From assembly GCF_900143285.1 (NCBI RefSeq), contig NZ_FRDN01000006.1, positions 62,001-126,000 of the forward strand: a DNA stretch of 64,000 nucleotides. Direction: 5' to 3'. The stretch's first letter is position 1, and each line of letters opens with the position of its first letter. This stretch comes from Desulfitobacterium chlororespirans DSM 11544 (lineage in GTDB: Bacteria; Bacillota; Desulfitobacteriia; Desulfitobacteriales; Desulfitobacteriaceae). This document shows, piece after piece, positions 37,396 through 46,281 of the stretch. Under the pieces are notes generated by a model, which made no database searches, was not told the origin of the DNA, and was given only the letters and a program-made list of their open reading frames with translations. The position numbers were made by a program, and so were the translations under genes.

Positions 37396-38503
37396 TTACT
37401 GAACAGCTTTGGTCTTTTGCAGATAAGCGGCGATAAACTGGTCCATCTCTCCGTCCATGACAGCTCCGGTATTCGCTGTTTCCTCATTGGTCCGGTGATC
37501 CTTAACCATATTATAAGGATGGAACACATAGGAACGAATCTGGCTTCCCCACGCGATATCCTGTTGTTCGCCGCGAATCTCCGAAATTTCATCTTCCTGC
37601 TGTTTGCGCTTCAGCTCCAGGAGCTTGGCTTGCAGGATGCGCAAGCAGTAGGCCCTGTTCTGAATCTGAGAACGCTCACTTTGGGACTGAACCACAATCC
37701 CCGTGGGTAAGTGAGTGATCCGGACCGCAGAACTGGTCTTATTGACATGCTGTCCCCCCGCACCGCTGGCACGGTAGGTATCCACCTTGAGATCTTCGGG
37801 CGGAATCTGAATTTCAGCATTATCCTCCATCACCTCAGGTATGACATCTACAGAGGCAAAAGAGGTATGACGGCGTCCCGAAGCGTCAAAGGGAGATATC
37901 CGCACTAAACGGTGAACTCCTTTCTCCGCTTTCAAATAGCCATAGGCATTTTCTCCCGCAAAGGATAGGGTCGCACTCTTAATCCCTGCTTCATCGCCGG
38001 GCAGGAAATCCATGGTTTCCACTTTATAACCGTGGCGTTCTCCATAGCGGATATACATCCGATACAGCATGGATACCCAATCCTGGGCTTCCGTGCCGCC
38101 GGCTCCCGCATGCAGGGTAACTATGGCATTATTCCGATCATAGGGACCGCTGAGCAGAATCTCCAGTTCCAAACCATCCAGCCGTTGCTGCAGAGCCAGG
38201 ATTCCTTCCTCAAGTTCAGGCTCGAGGGATTCATCTTTCTCTTCCACTGCCATCTGATAAAGGGTGAGCAGATCATCCAGCTGCTGCTGCAAGGTGTAAT
38301 AGGTTTTGACTTTCTCCTGTTGATAAGAAAGCTCCTGCATCACTTTTTGAGCCCCTTCCGGATTATCCCAAAAGTCCGGCCTTTGCAGCTCAATCTCTAA
38401 AATACTGATTTTATCCTCACGCTGAGGGACGTCAAAGTGAAACCCTCAAATCTGCTAAGCGCACTTCTAAACTTTCCAGCTCTTTTTTCCATTCAAATAT
38501 CAC
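37396..38503 (-). CDS. prfB: peptide chain release factor 2, programmed +1 frameshift
   Basis: RF2 reads UGA and UAA and releases the finished peptide. The reading frame is split. The first 23 codons start at a GTG (38503), preceded by AAGGTGGTG, and run to CTT-TGA at about 38437-38432. A +1 shift (CTTTGAC read as CTT GAC) continues in the long frame from 38433, giving about 368 residues. An internal AGGG lies just upstream, as in the E. coli autoregulatory site. The body shows the GGQ loop ASGAGGQHVNKTSSAVRI and HAGAGGTEAQDWVSML. The ATG-started frame ending at 38343 is only a fragment. Confidence 0.96.
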
Positions 38504-38530
38504 TTAACTTTCACCACCTTATGGTTTTCG

Positions 38531-38572
38531 AAAAGTAAGGCATATTGAGCCGAGGGCCTCATTATGCCTTAC
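38531..38572 (-). terminator. terminator of secA
   Basis: GTAAGGCATA and TATGCCTTAC form a long stem (inner GAG/CTC), followed by TTTTCG on the minus strand, 47 bp past the secA stop. Confidence 0.8.
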
Positions 38573-38618
38573 CTGTAAACTATTCTGGTCCTCTGTAACA
38601 TTTAAACCTTGCCTTGTA

Positions 38619-41123
38619 CTAACTGTCTGCTCCGCAACATTTCTTGTATTTCTTGCCACTGCCGCAGGGACAGGGATCGTTGCGGCCGATTTGGGGCCCC
38701 TCATTATGAACCGGACGGGCCGGTTGCTCCTCATCCCGGTTGGTGCGGACATGCTGAGGTTCTTCCGGTTTTTGCTCCGTCACTTGAGGTGTCACTCTCA
38801 TAATATAGCGGATGGTGTCTTCCTGAATTGAGCTGATCATGCCCTGGAACATATCATAAGCTTCACGGCGATATTCCACCAAGGGGTTCTTTTGCCCATA
38901 AGCTCTCAGGCCAATACCTTCCCGGAGCATATCCATGGCATCCAAATGATCCATCCACTTCTTGTCCACGACCTGCAGCATCACAGCCCGCTCGATTTCC
39001 CGCATGATCTCTTCGCCAAAAGCTGTTTCACGGGTTTTATAATGGGCTTGTGCTCTCTCCAGAAGCATTTCCACGATCTCTTCTTTTTCCATGCTTCCTA
39101 CTTGCTCTGCCGTAATATCATGATTGGGCAGGAAGCCATTTTCCACATACTCCAGGAAGCTGTTAAGATCCCATTCTTCAGGATAGGGGCTCTGGGCACC
39201 GAACATATCCACCGTTTCCCGAACCACTTTTTCCAGCATATCCGCAATGCTCTCCTGAATGTTGCCACCCATAAGCACCTGACGGCGTTGGGCATAGATA
39301 ACTTCCCGCTGCAGATTCATGACATCATCATAATCAAGAACATGCTTGCGGATTTCAAAGTTTCTGTTTTCCACCCGACGCTGAGCCGTTTCTACAGAAC
39401 GGCTGATCATCTTGGAGGTAATGGGGACGGAATCGTCCATTCCTAATTTATCCATCATACCGGTGATATTATCCGCACCAAAAAGGCGCATCAAATCATC
39501 TTCCAGGGAGAGGAAAAATTGGGAGGATCCAGGGTCTCCTTGGCGCCCGGCACGACCGCGCAGCTGATTATCAATCCGGCGGGATTCGTGGCGCTCTGTA
39601 CCTATAATATGCAGACCACCCAGTCCGGCTACTTCTTCTCCCAGGATAATGTCCGTACCACGGCCCGCCATGTTGGTGGCGATGGTCACCATATCCTTCA
39701 AGCCTGCTCCGGCAATGATCTCGGCTTCTTTCTCATGGAACTTGGCATTCAAGACTTGATGAGATATCCCGCGGCGCTCCAACATACTGCTTAAGCGCTC
39801 GGACTTCTCCACCGATACGGTTCCCACCAGAACCGGCTGTCCTTTTTTGTGGCGTTGGATGATCTCCTCAACGACAGCCTTGAACTTACCTTCCTCAGTC
39901 CGATAGACCACATCAGGCAAATCCTCACGAACCATCGGCATATTGGTGGGAATTTCCACTACGTCTAATTTGTAAATCTTTTTGAATTCCGGTTCTTCCG
40001 TCATGGCAGTACCGGTCATACCGGCAAGTTTTTCAAACATCCGGAAATAGTTCTGGAAGGTAATGGTCGCTAAGGTTTGGGATTCCTTTTCGATTTTCAC
40101 TTTTTCCTTAGCTTCAATCGCCTGATGCAATCCTTCTGAATAACGGCGCCCAAACATGAGACGTCCGGTAAATTCGTCAACGATGATAACCTGCCCATCC
40201 TTAACCACATAATCCCGGTCCAGTTTAAAGAGGGCATGGGCTTTTAAGCCCTGGTTCACATGATGGGCCAGCTCTGTGTGCAGATCGTCAAAGAGATTCT
40301 CTACGGAGAGCATGGTTTCAACCCGGCTGACCCCTTGCTCAGTCAAGGTAACCACCCGGTCTTTTTCATTGACATTATAATCTTCTTCCGGCTTTAAGCG
40401 GGGAATAATCATGGCAATCCGGTTATAGAGCTCGGTAGGCTTGTCCGCCTCCCCGGAAATAATCAATGGAGTACGGGCTTCGTCGATCAAAATGGAGTCC
40501 ACTTCGTCTACGATAGCATAATGAAGTTCCCGTTGAACCAATCCATCAGGACGGGTCACCATATTATCACGTAAATAATCAAAACCAAATTCATTATTGG
40601 TACCATAGGTTATATCTGCAGCATAGCTTTCCCGCCGCTGAGCATAGTTTAAGCCATGAACGATCAGACCCACCGATAATCCCAGGAACTGATGAATGCG
40701 GCCCATCATTTCGCTGTCACGCCGGGCAAGATAGTCGTTGACGGTAACGATATGAACGCCACGGCCTGTCAAAGCATTCAAATAGGATGGAAGGGTTGCC
40801 ACCAATGTTTTTCCTTCCCCAGTACGCATCTCGGCAATGCGGCCATCATGCAGGACCATGCCCCCGATCAGCTGCACATCATAGTGCCGTTGTCCATTGA
40901 CACGCCAGGAGGCCTCACGAACCACTGCAAATGCCTCAGGCAAAAGGCTGTCCAGACTCTCTCCATTCTCCAGCCGTTGTTTAAATTCATCGGTCTTGGC
41001 ACGGAGCTGTTCATCAGACAACGCCTTGATTTCCGGCTCCAAGTCATTAATCGCAGCAATCTTTTTCTGATACTTTTTAACCTCACGAGCATTGTCATCA
41101 AAAAGTTTATTTAAGAAACCCAT
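38619..41123 (-). CDS. secA: preprotein translocase ATPase SecA
   Basis: Motor of the Sec export pathway. The 834-residue protein starts [10 protein letters not shown], with nucleotide-binding motifs [17 protein letters not shown] and [63 protein letters not shown] in the second helicase fold (residues about 490-535), and a C-terminal SEC-C zinc motif [14 protein letters not shown]. The start is chosen at MGFLNK because AAAGGTGG sits just upstream. It is followed by prfB, the usual Firmicute order (hpf-secA-prfB). Confidence 0.98.
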   Translation of the reverse strand: MGFLNKLFDDNAREVKKYQKKIAAINDLEPEIKALSDEQLRAKTDEFKQRLENGESLDSLLPEAFAVVREASWRVNGQRHYDVQLIGGMVLHDGRIAEMRTGEGKTLVATLPSYLNALTGRGVHIVTVNDYLARRDSEMMGRIHQFLGLSVGLIVHGLNYAQRRESYAADITYGTNNEFGFDYLRDNMVTRPDGLVQRELHYAIVDEVDSILIDEARTPLIISGEADKPTELYNRIAMIIPRLKPEEDYNVNEKDRVVTLTEQGVSRVETMLSVENLFDDLHTELAHHVNQGLKAHALFKLDRDYVVKDGQVIIVDEFTGRLMFGRRYSEGLHQAIEAKEKVKIEKESQTLATITFQNYFRMFEKLAGMTGTAMTEEPEFKKIYKLDVVEIPTNMPMVREDLPDVVYRTEEGKFKAVVEEIIQRHKKGQPVLVGTVSVEKSERLSSMLERRGISHQVLNAKFHEKEAEIIAGAGLKDMVTIATNMAGRGTDIILGEEVAGLGGLHIIGTERHESRRIDNQLRGRAGRQGDPGSSQFFLSLEDDLMRLFGADNITGMMDKLGMDDSVPITSKMISRSVETAQRRVENRNFEIRKHVLDYDDVMNLQREVIYAQRRQVLMGGNIQESIADMLEKVVRETVDMFGAQSPYPEEWDLNSFLEYVENGFLPNHDITAEQVGSMEKEEIVEMLLERAQAHYKTRETAFGEEIMREIERAVMLQVVDKKWMDHLDAMDMLREGIGLRAYGQKNPLVEYRREAYDMFQGMISSIQEDTIRYIMRVTPQVTEQKPEEPQHVRTNRDEEQPARPVHNEGPQIGRNDPCPCGSGKKYKKCCGADS

Positions 41124-41264
41124 TATTGACCACCTTTCCATCTGTCCAAGGGTATCAACTCATTTTATCACTCTAACCAAAAGGGTGCAAGCCAAGAGCA
41201 CCTCGCCCCGGCGCAAATCCCTTGTTAATTTCTGTAGGAGCGCCCTGAAACAACCATATGCACA

Positions 41265-41298
41265 CAAGAATGGTCTACCCTCGTAGACCATTCGTTTT
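41265..41298 (-). terminator. hpf terminator
   Basis: GAATGGTCTAC and GTAGACCATTC form a perfect 11-bp stem (loop GAGG). A T-run (GTTTTAAA) is better on the plus strand, so minus-strand termination for hpf is likely but not certain. Confidence 0.6.
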
Positions 41299-41321
41299 AA
41301 ATAATCCTATTCAATTCTGTC

Positions 41322-41849
41322 TCAGTCTTCGGGTTCTAAGAGACCATAATCACCTATTCTCCGGCGATATACCACGTTGATGGCATTGGTATCCATGTTG
41401 GTGAAGGCGTAGAAGTTATGTCCTACCAGGTTCATCTGCATAATGGCTTCTTCCACGGACATGGGTTTGGTACCGAATTTTTTGCGACGGACAACCTCTT
41501 CAGAATCATCTTCATAGAGGACGGGATGCTCAATTTCATGATCTTTGAGGACTTTAGTGCGCATGCGTTTGTTAATCCGGGTGCGGTATTTATCAATTTG
41601 GCGCTCCAGCTTTTCGACGACCAGGTCGATGGAAGCGTACATATCTCCGCTTTCTTCCTCGCCGCGAAGAATCATACCCTGGAGGGGTGCAGTGACCTCA
41701 ACGCGATGACGACCTTCCTCTACCAGCAGGGTTACTTTAACATCCATAAACTCATCAGAGTATTTCTCCAGTTTGCCTACCCTTTTTAAAACGTACTCTT
41801 TCAGGGCATCGGTGACTTCCATTTGTTTGCCGCGAACGCTGATGTTCAT
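41322..41849 (-). CDS. hpf: long-form ribosome hibernation promoting factor
   Basis: Binds 30S subunits and joins ribosomes into inactive 100S dimers in stationary phase. The 175-residue long form has the N-terminal beta-alpha domain (about 1-95: MNISVRGKQMEVTDALKEYV, YASIDLVVEKLERQIDKYR) and the C-terminal dimerisation domain (about 120-175: KPMSVEEAIMQMNLVGHNFYAFTNM). A GGGGG ribosome site precedes the ATG. It is directly upstream of secA. Confidence 0.96.
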   Translation of the reverse strand: MNISVRGKQMEVTDALKEYVLKRVGKLEKYSDEFMDVKVTLLVEEGRHRVEVTAPLQGMILRGEEESGDMYASIDLVVEKLERQIDKYRTRINKRMRTKVLKDHEIEHPVLYEDDSEEVVRRKKFGTKPMSVEEAIMQMNLVGHNFYAFTNMDTNAINVVYRRRIGDYGLLEPED

Positions 41850-41945
41850 AGTAAAACCCCCTTAATATCTGCTTACTATATTATTCCCTCTTCATGTAAA
41901 AAATCCTTCCACAATTTTCTTTTCTCTTAAACTAAATTTCCATAT

Positions 41946-41992
41946 GCAAAAAAGAAGAATCGTTGTAAATTATGCCAACAATTCTTCTTTTT
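41946..41992 (-). terminator. terminator of the cold shock gene
   Basis: AAAAGAAGAAT with GTTG and CAAC with ATTCTTCTTTT form a stem, followed by TTGCAT on the minus strand, about 60 bp past the csp stop. Confidence 0.8.
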
Positions 41993-42052
41993 ATTCATGT
42001 GATAGTAACTTTGTCAAAACTCCATGAAGCAGCTCTTCCTTTTCCCTATCAC

Positions 42053-42250
42053 TTATCTCGCTTGCACATTAGAAGCCTGTTCTCCCCGCGGGCCTTGGAT
42101 AATATCGAATTCCACACCTTGACCTTCTTCTAAAGTACGGAAGCCGTCACCCATGATGGAAGAGAAATGAACGAAAATATCCTGTCCATGATCCCCTTCG
42201 ATAAATCCATACCCTTTTTGTTTGCTAAACCACTTTACTTTACCCAACAC
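42053..42250 (-). CDS. csp: cold shock protein
   Basis: RNA-binding OB-fold protein (65 residues) with RNP1 KGYGFIEG and RNP2 DIFVHFSSI. The start is set at a GTG giving [10 protein letters not shown], with AAGGAGG 9 nt upstream; the longer ATG frame adds 13 residues foreign to the family. It has about 250 bp of leader region, which may carry cold-responsive structure. Monocistronic. Confidence 0.95.
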   Translation of the reverse strand: MLGKVKWFSKQKGYGFIEGDHGQDIFVHFSSIMGDGFRTLEEGQGVEFDIIQGPRGEQASNVQAR

Positions 42251-42399
42251 AGAAAAAAACCTCCTTGATTCCTTGACAGCTCCGGCCATCTGCCAAAAAG
42301 CTAGTCTCTTAGGAAGGATGCCCAGGAGGACTCTAATTTAAACCTGTTTTTGGTAAACTTTTTCATACTGTCTTTAGCCCTAAAAGAGCTCTTTTCGTA

Positions 42400-42448
42400 A
42401 CCCAAAAGCTGATGCAGGGCTCTATAGACCACAGCATCAGCTTTTCTG
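42400..42448 (-). terminator. terminator region after the amino-acid ABC operon
   Basis: AAAAGCTGATGC and GCATCAGCTTTT form a perfect 12-bp stem with a long loop, ending in TTTTGG on the minus strand. A second hairpin ATAGTGCAG/CTGCACTAT (about 42472-42496) and a 17-bp direct repeat (AGCTTTTCTGAAGAGAT, 42436-42469) lie between it and the ATPase stop. Confidence 0.7.
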
Positions 42449-42502
42449 AAGAGATAGCTTTTCCGAAGAGATAGTGCAGACAATACCTGCACTATTAAAA
42501 AT

Positions 42503-43222
42503 CTAAAGGATCTTGCTCAGGAAGGATTGAGTGCGCGGATTCTGAGGGTTGCCAAAGAGTTCTGCCGGGGACCCTTCCTCCATGATTCTTCCTTCATCCA
42601 TAAAGATCACCCGGTCTCCTACTTCCCGGGCAAAGCCCATTTCATGAGTGACCACAACCATGGTCATGCCTTCCCTGGCCAGATCTTTCATGACAGCCAG
42701 AACCTCACCTACCATCTCGGGATCAAGGGCTGAGGTAGGTTCGTCAAAGAGCATGACTTTAGGGCGCATAGCGAGAGCCCTGGCAATAGCAACCCGCTGC
42801 TGCTGCCCTCCGGAAAGCCGATCGGGATACTCATGTGCCTTATCTTCCAAGCCCACTTTTTTCAAGAGCTCCATGGCCATCCATTCTGTTTCCTGCTTGC
42901 TGGTCTTGCGAACAATTCCCGGAGCCAAGGTAATATTCTCCATAGCCGTCTTATGGGGAAACAGGTTAAACCTTTGAAAGACCATGCCCACTTCCCGCCG
43001 TATAGCATTGACATTGGTTTCCGAATTCAAAGGAATGCCATCCACGACGATTTCTCCGTACGTGAGCTCCTCCAGCTTGTTGAGGCAGCGCAGGAAAGTG
43101 CTCTTTCCCGAGCCGCTGGGACCAATAACCACTACAACCTCTTTTTCTTTAATATGACAATCAATGCCGCGCAGGACCTCAAGCTTACCAAAATGCTTGT
43201 GCAGATTTTTAACGGTTATCAC
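42503..43222 (-). CDS. polar amino-acid ABC transporter ATPase (GlnQ type)
   Basis: 239-residue nucleotide-binding subunit with Walker [18 protein letters not shown]-loop [10 protein letters not shown], signature [15 protein letters not shown], Walker [15 protein letters not shown] and switch VVTHEMGFA. The high similarity to GlnQ/ArtP-type proteins implies import of a polar amino acid. GTG start after GAGGAGG; it overlaps the permease gene by 14 bp. Confidence 0.95.
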   Translation of the reverse strand: MITVKNLHKHFGKLEVLRGIDCHIKEKEVVVVIGPSGSGKSTFLRCLNKLEELTYGEIVVDGIPLNSETNVNAIRREVGMVFQRFNLFPHKTAMENITLAPGIVRKTSKQETEWMAMELLKKVGLEDKAHEYPDRLSGGQQQRVAIARALAMRPKVMLFDEPTSALDPEMVGEVLAVMKDLAREGMTMVVVTHEMGFAREVGDRVIFMDEGRIMEEGSPAELFGNPQNPRTQSFLSKIL

Positions 43223-43883
43223 TCTTACCGAACCTCCTCTCTGTATAATTCACGAACCGAGAAAGGAGCAGAGTCATAGCCAGATAGAACAACGCAACCT
43301 CTAAATAAATAACAAAGGGCTGATAGGTACGGCTTACGATAAGCTTTCCGGAATACATAAGATCCTGAAGGGCAATAAAAGATACCAGGGAAGAATCCTT
43401 AAGCAGAGCAATAAACTCATTGCCCAGAGGAGGGATAACCCGTTTAAAGGCCTGAGGAAGAATAACATGTCTCATGGCTTGGCCCTGAGTCATTCCCAAA
43501 GACCGCGCCGCTTCTCCCTGCCCTTTATCAATGGACTGAATCCCAGCCCGAAAAATCTCCGCAATATAGGCTCCCGAGTTAAGACCCATGGCCGTAATCG
43601 CGGCAATAAATTGATAATTATCAGGAACCTGGAAATTTAAGAGCTGAGGGAGAGCGAAATACACCATGAGAAGCTGAACCAAAAGCGGCGTCCCTCTGAA
43701 GAAATCAATATAGGCTATGGATAAGCCACGTAAAATCCGGCTATTGGATAAACGCATCAATGCCATAAACAGGCCGATCACAATCCCTATCCCCACAGCC
43801 CCGGCCGTAAGCTCCAGAGTGATCAATGTTCCTTTCAGCAAGGGATTGACGCTCTCAAGCATTAATTCCCAACGGAGTTCCAC
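43209..43883 (-). CDS. polar amino-acid ABC transporter permease
   Basis: 224-residue permease of the HisM/GlnP family: several transmembrane helices, the family N-terminus [20 protein letters not shown], the [11 protein letters not shown] segment and the EAA loop [24 protein letters not shown] that contacts the ATPase. GTG start, AAAGGAGG upstream. It forms one importer with the flanking ATPase and binding protein. Confidence 0.95.
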   Translation of the reverse strand: MELRWELMLESVNPLLKGTLITLELTAGAVGIGIVIGLFMALMRLSNSRILRGLSIAYIDFFRGTPLLVQLLMVYFALPQLLNFQVPDNYQFIAAITAMGLNSGAYIAEIFRAGIQSIDKGQGEAARSLGMTQGQAMRHVILPQAFKRVIPPLGNEFIALLKDSSLVSFIALQDLMYSGKLIVSRTYQPFVIYLEVALFYLAMTLLLSRFVNYTERRFGKSDNR

Positions 43884-44035
43884 ACCTATATCCTCCTTTA
43901 ATCCCGTGTCATGAATCCTTCTTTAATCCTTCGTAATTATACATTTCATCGCAAGTTTATTCAAGAATTATAGTTCAGACATTTTTCTCCAGAAACCTTT
44001 CTGTCAGCCGCTAAAAATAAGTACCATACTGAAAC

Positions 44036-44063
44036 AAAACGCCCAGCATTGCTAGGCGTTTTG
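44036..44063 (-). terminator. hairpin terminator after the amino-acid binding protein
   Basis: AAAACGCC and GGCGTTTT, extended by AGCA/TGCT, lie between the binding-protein stop (44088) and the permease start (43883). It probably attenuates transcription so that the binding protein outnumbers the membrane subunits. Confidence 0.8.
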
Positions 44064-44087
44064 AGTCATCATCATTCTGAGCCGGGC

Positions 44088-44894
44088 TTAGAACTTAGGA
44101 GCATCCTCATTAAACCATTTTTTATAGATCTCATTGTATTTGCCATTGTCCATAAACTTCTTTAAAGTAGCATTCACTTGATCGGCTAATTCTTTATTGT
44201 CAAGCTTAAAGGCGATGCCAAAATACTCTTTTTCGAAAGCACTGGGGACTATTTCAATATCCATTTTTGGGTTCTGGGTAATGAAGTAGTAAAGAGTGGG
44301 GGTATCGGCAACCACTGCCTCAGAGCCGCCAATCATCATATCGTTGATGGCATCGCCGATAGTATCGAATTTCCTGGGATCGATTCCCAGATCTTCAACG
44401 GCAAACTGACCGGTGGTTCCTTGCTGAACACCGACTTTTTTGCCGATTAAATCCTGCTCGGATTTAATTGCTGAACCTTTTTTAACAGCGATTATTTGAG
44501 CGGATTCAAAATAAGGGTCGCTGAAAAGAACCGATTTTGCACGGTCGTCGGTGATGGTCATCGCCGAGATGACGGCATCATATTTTCCCAGGCCAATTGC
44601 TGCGACTAACCCATCAAAGGAGGATGATTCAAACTTCGCGGTATAGCCTAAGTCCTTGGCGATTTCGTTCATCAAATCGATATCAAAACCTGTAGGATTT
44701 TGTTTTTTGTCCATAAATTCAAAAGGTGCATACTCAATAGCGGAGCCGATCTTCAGCACTTTTTCTTCTCCTGCATTCCCTCCATTATCCGCTCCACTGT
44801 TGGCCGGAGGCTGACTTTGACCGCCGCAGCCTGTAAGGGCAAGCAGGCCCATCATAACCGCAGCAATGATCCCATTACGTACATTCTTTTTCAT
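44088..44894 (-). CDS. amino-acid ABC transporter substrate-binding lipoprotein
   Basis: 268-residue lipoprotein (lipobox ALTGC, Cys about 23) of solute-binding family 3: KIGSAIEYAPFEFMDKKQNPTGFDIDLM, then VGVQQGTTGQFAVEDL and GIAFKLDNKELADQVNATLKKFM. Binds a polar amino acid outside the membrane and delivers it to the permease encoded downstream. The exact ligand cannot be read. Gene order is binding protein, terminator-like hairpin, permease, ATPase. Confidence 0.94.
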   Translation of the reverse strand: MKKNVRNGIIAAVMMGLLALTGCGGQSQPPANSGADNGGNAGEEKVLKIGSAIEYAPFEFMDKKQNPTGFDIDLMNEIAKDLGYTAKFESSSFDGLVAAIGLGKYDAVISAMTITDDRAKSVLFSDPYFESAQIIAVKKGSAIKSEQDLIGKKVGVQQGTTGQFAVEDLGIDPRKFDTIGDAINDMMIGGSEAVVADTPTLYYFITQNPKMDIEIVPSAFEKEYFGIAFKLDNKELADQVNATLKKFMDNGKYNEIYKKWFNEDAPKF

Positions 44895-45073
44895 TTTTAT
44901 CCCTCTCCTTTTAATCTTCCTCTTTACTTTACTTATCCAATTGGCAAAACATGCTACTTTTTTAATAAAGTTTCTTACTTGTCTTATGGATATTGATTAT
45001 TATACATAACGATGCAACTTTATTCAACATCTTTTTCTTATAATAATTAGAATTGTTTATTAAGAAGACTATA

Positions 45074-45104
45074 AAAAAAGCATTGGATTTACTCCAATGC
45101 TCTC
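45074..45104 (-). terminator. terminator of the zinc-ribbon gene
   Basis: AGCATTGGA/TCCAATGCT stem with a 5-nt loop, followed by TTTTTTTATAG on the minus strand. Confidence 0.88.
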
Positions 45105-45127
45105 ACATATATTCTCGTTTACTCTGA

Positions 45128-45421
45128 TTAGCGACCTACGCGATGGTTTTGGTAGCAATCACGGCAGTAAACGGGACGATCAGATGTAGGTTGAAATGGA
45201 ACTTGAGTTTCAACGCCGCACTCTGCACAAACTACTGTGTGCATTTCCCGTTGACGGCTTTCACCGCTGTTGCGGCTGGTTTTACGTGCATTACGGCAGT
45301 CTCTGCAACGCTGTGGCTCGTTTTCAAAGCCTTTTTCTGCATAGAATTCTTGTTCACCTACAGTGAAAATGAAAGTGGTTCCGCAATCTTTGCATACTAG
45401 TTCTTTGTCTTGAAACGCCAT
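45128..45421 (-). CDS. zinc-ribbon protein with four CxxC motifs
   Basis: 97-residue small basic protein with CKDCGTTF, CRDCRNARK, CAECGVETQVPF and CRDCYQNHR, so two zinc ribbons, each from two CxxC pairs. The first half (DKELVCKDCGTTFIFTVGEQEFYAEKGF, about residues 5-32) matches a widespread probable zinc-binding domain family. The second ribbon resembles the CxxCxxx-VPF-CxxC module of small nucleic-acid-binding proteins. Role unknown. AAGGGGA ribosome site; monocistronic. Confidence 0.85.
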   Translation of the reverse strand: MAFQDKELVCKDCGTTFIFTVGEQEFYAEKGFENEPQRCRDCRNARKTSRNSGESRQREMHTVVCAECGVETQVPFQPTSDRPVYCRDCYQNHRVGR

Positions 45422-45439
45422 GAAGAAAATCCCCTTACC

Positions 45440-46270
45440 TTAAAAAATAGTAACAGACTCACGCCTATCCGCCCCTATTATAACACCGAATTCTGAGACT
45501 GAATAGTCCTTTTTCTGTCCTTTCTCCAAACCTGCAGCTAAAACGAGCCCATACACCTGAGCTGCTCCACCCCGTTTCAGCACCTTGGCACAATGCTCCA
45601 AAGTTGCACCGGTAGTGGTCACATCATCAACAAGCCAAACCCTGGCTCCTTGGATTTGCTTAAGCCCTTGTGATGAAGAGACTATTTGAAAAGCCGACTC
45701 CAGATTATCCAGCCTTTCTTTCCGGCTTAACCCCACTTGCGGGGTAGTGGGTTGAACCCGGTGCAAACCCTCCCACAAAGGAATCCCCAGTTCCCAATGC
45801 AGAAGGGAGGCAATAGCTGCCGCCTGATTGAAGCCTCTTTCCGCTAATCGTTCATCATGCAAAGGAACAGGCACAATCCAATGGGGAGGCGGTAAATGGC
45901 GAAGGGCAAAATCCCCCAGAGACGGGCCAAGCCGTTTCAGCAAATAAGGCTGGGATTTAAATTTTACATTCTGAATGAACTCCCGCCAAGCCCCCGTATA
46001 ATGTCCCCAGGCCACAGCCTGCTCCATACCTTTGGGCCCTCTGCCCGCAACGCAGTCTTCACATTCTGTATGCTGAGGTTCAAGAAGCTTGCCGCAATGG
46101 CTACACCGGTTTAAATCCGGCCGGAAATAAGTTTGCTTACAATCATCACAGAAAACCTGGCACCCTGACACATGGGTTTCACAGAGAAGACAGGTTGACT
46201 CCTTTTCATAGAGCAGAGATCGGGCAAGGTCTTTTATATCTTGCCATAGAGAAAAAATAGAGCCGGACAT
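45440..46270 (-). CDS. comFC: ComFC-like amidophosphoribosyltransferase-fold protein
   Basis: 276 residues: an N-terminal zinc-finger part (CLLCETHVSGCQVFCDDC, CSHCGKLLEPQHTECEDC) and a C-terminal PRTase domain with VWLVDDVTTTGATLEHCAKVL. ComFC proteins act with ComFA in handling single-stranded DNA during uptake or transformation. It starts 11 bp after the comFA stop, so the two form an operon. Confidence 0.93.
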   Translation of the reverse strand: MSGSIFSLWQDIKDLARSLLYEKESTCLLCETHVSGCQVFCDDCKQTYFRPDLNRCSHCGKLLEPQHTECEDCVAGRGPKGMEQAVAWGHYTGAWREFIQNVKFKSQPYLLKRLGPSLGDFALRHLPPPHWIVPVPLHDERLAERGFNQAAAIASLLHWELGIPLWEGLHRVQPTTPQVGLSRKERLDNLESAFQIVSSSQGLKQIQGARVWLVDDVTTTGATLEHCAKVLKRGGAAQVYGLVLAAGLEKGQKKDYSVSEFGVIIGADRRESVTIF

Positions 46271-46281
46271 AAAGAACCTCC

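Noticed and set aside
38396-38503. Reading prfB as a broken gene
   Set aside because: The in-frame TGA at CTT TGA C is the conserved programmed frameshift of RF2, not a mutation.
42301-42492. 63-residue minus-strand ORF before csp
   Set aside because: It crosses the terminator hairpin at 42400-42448 and has no ribosome site or family resemblance.
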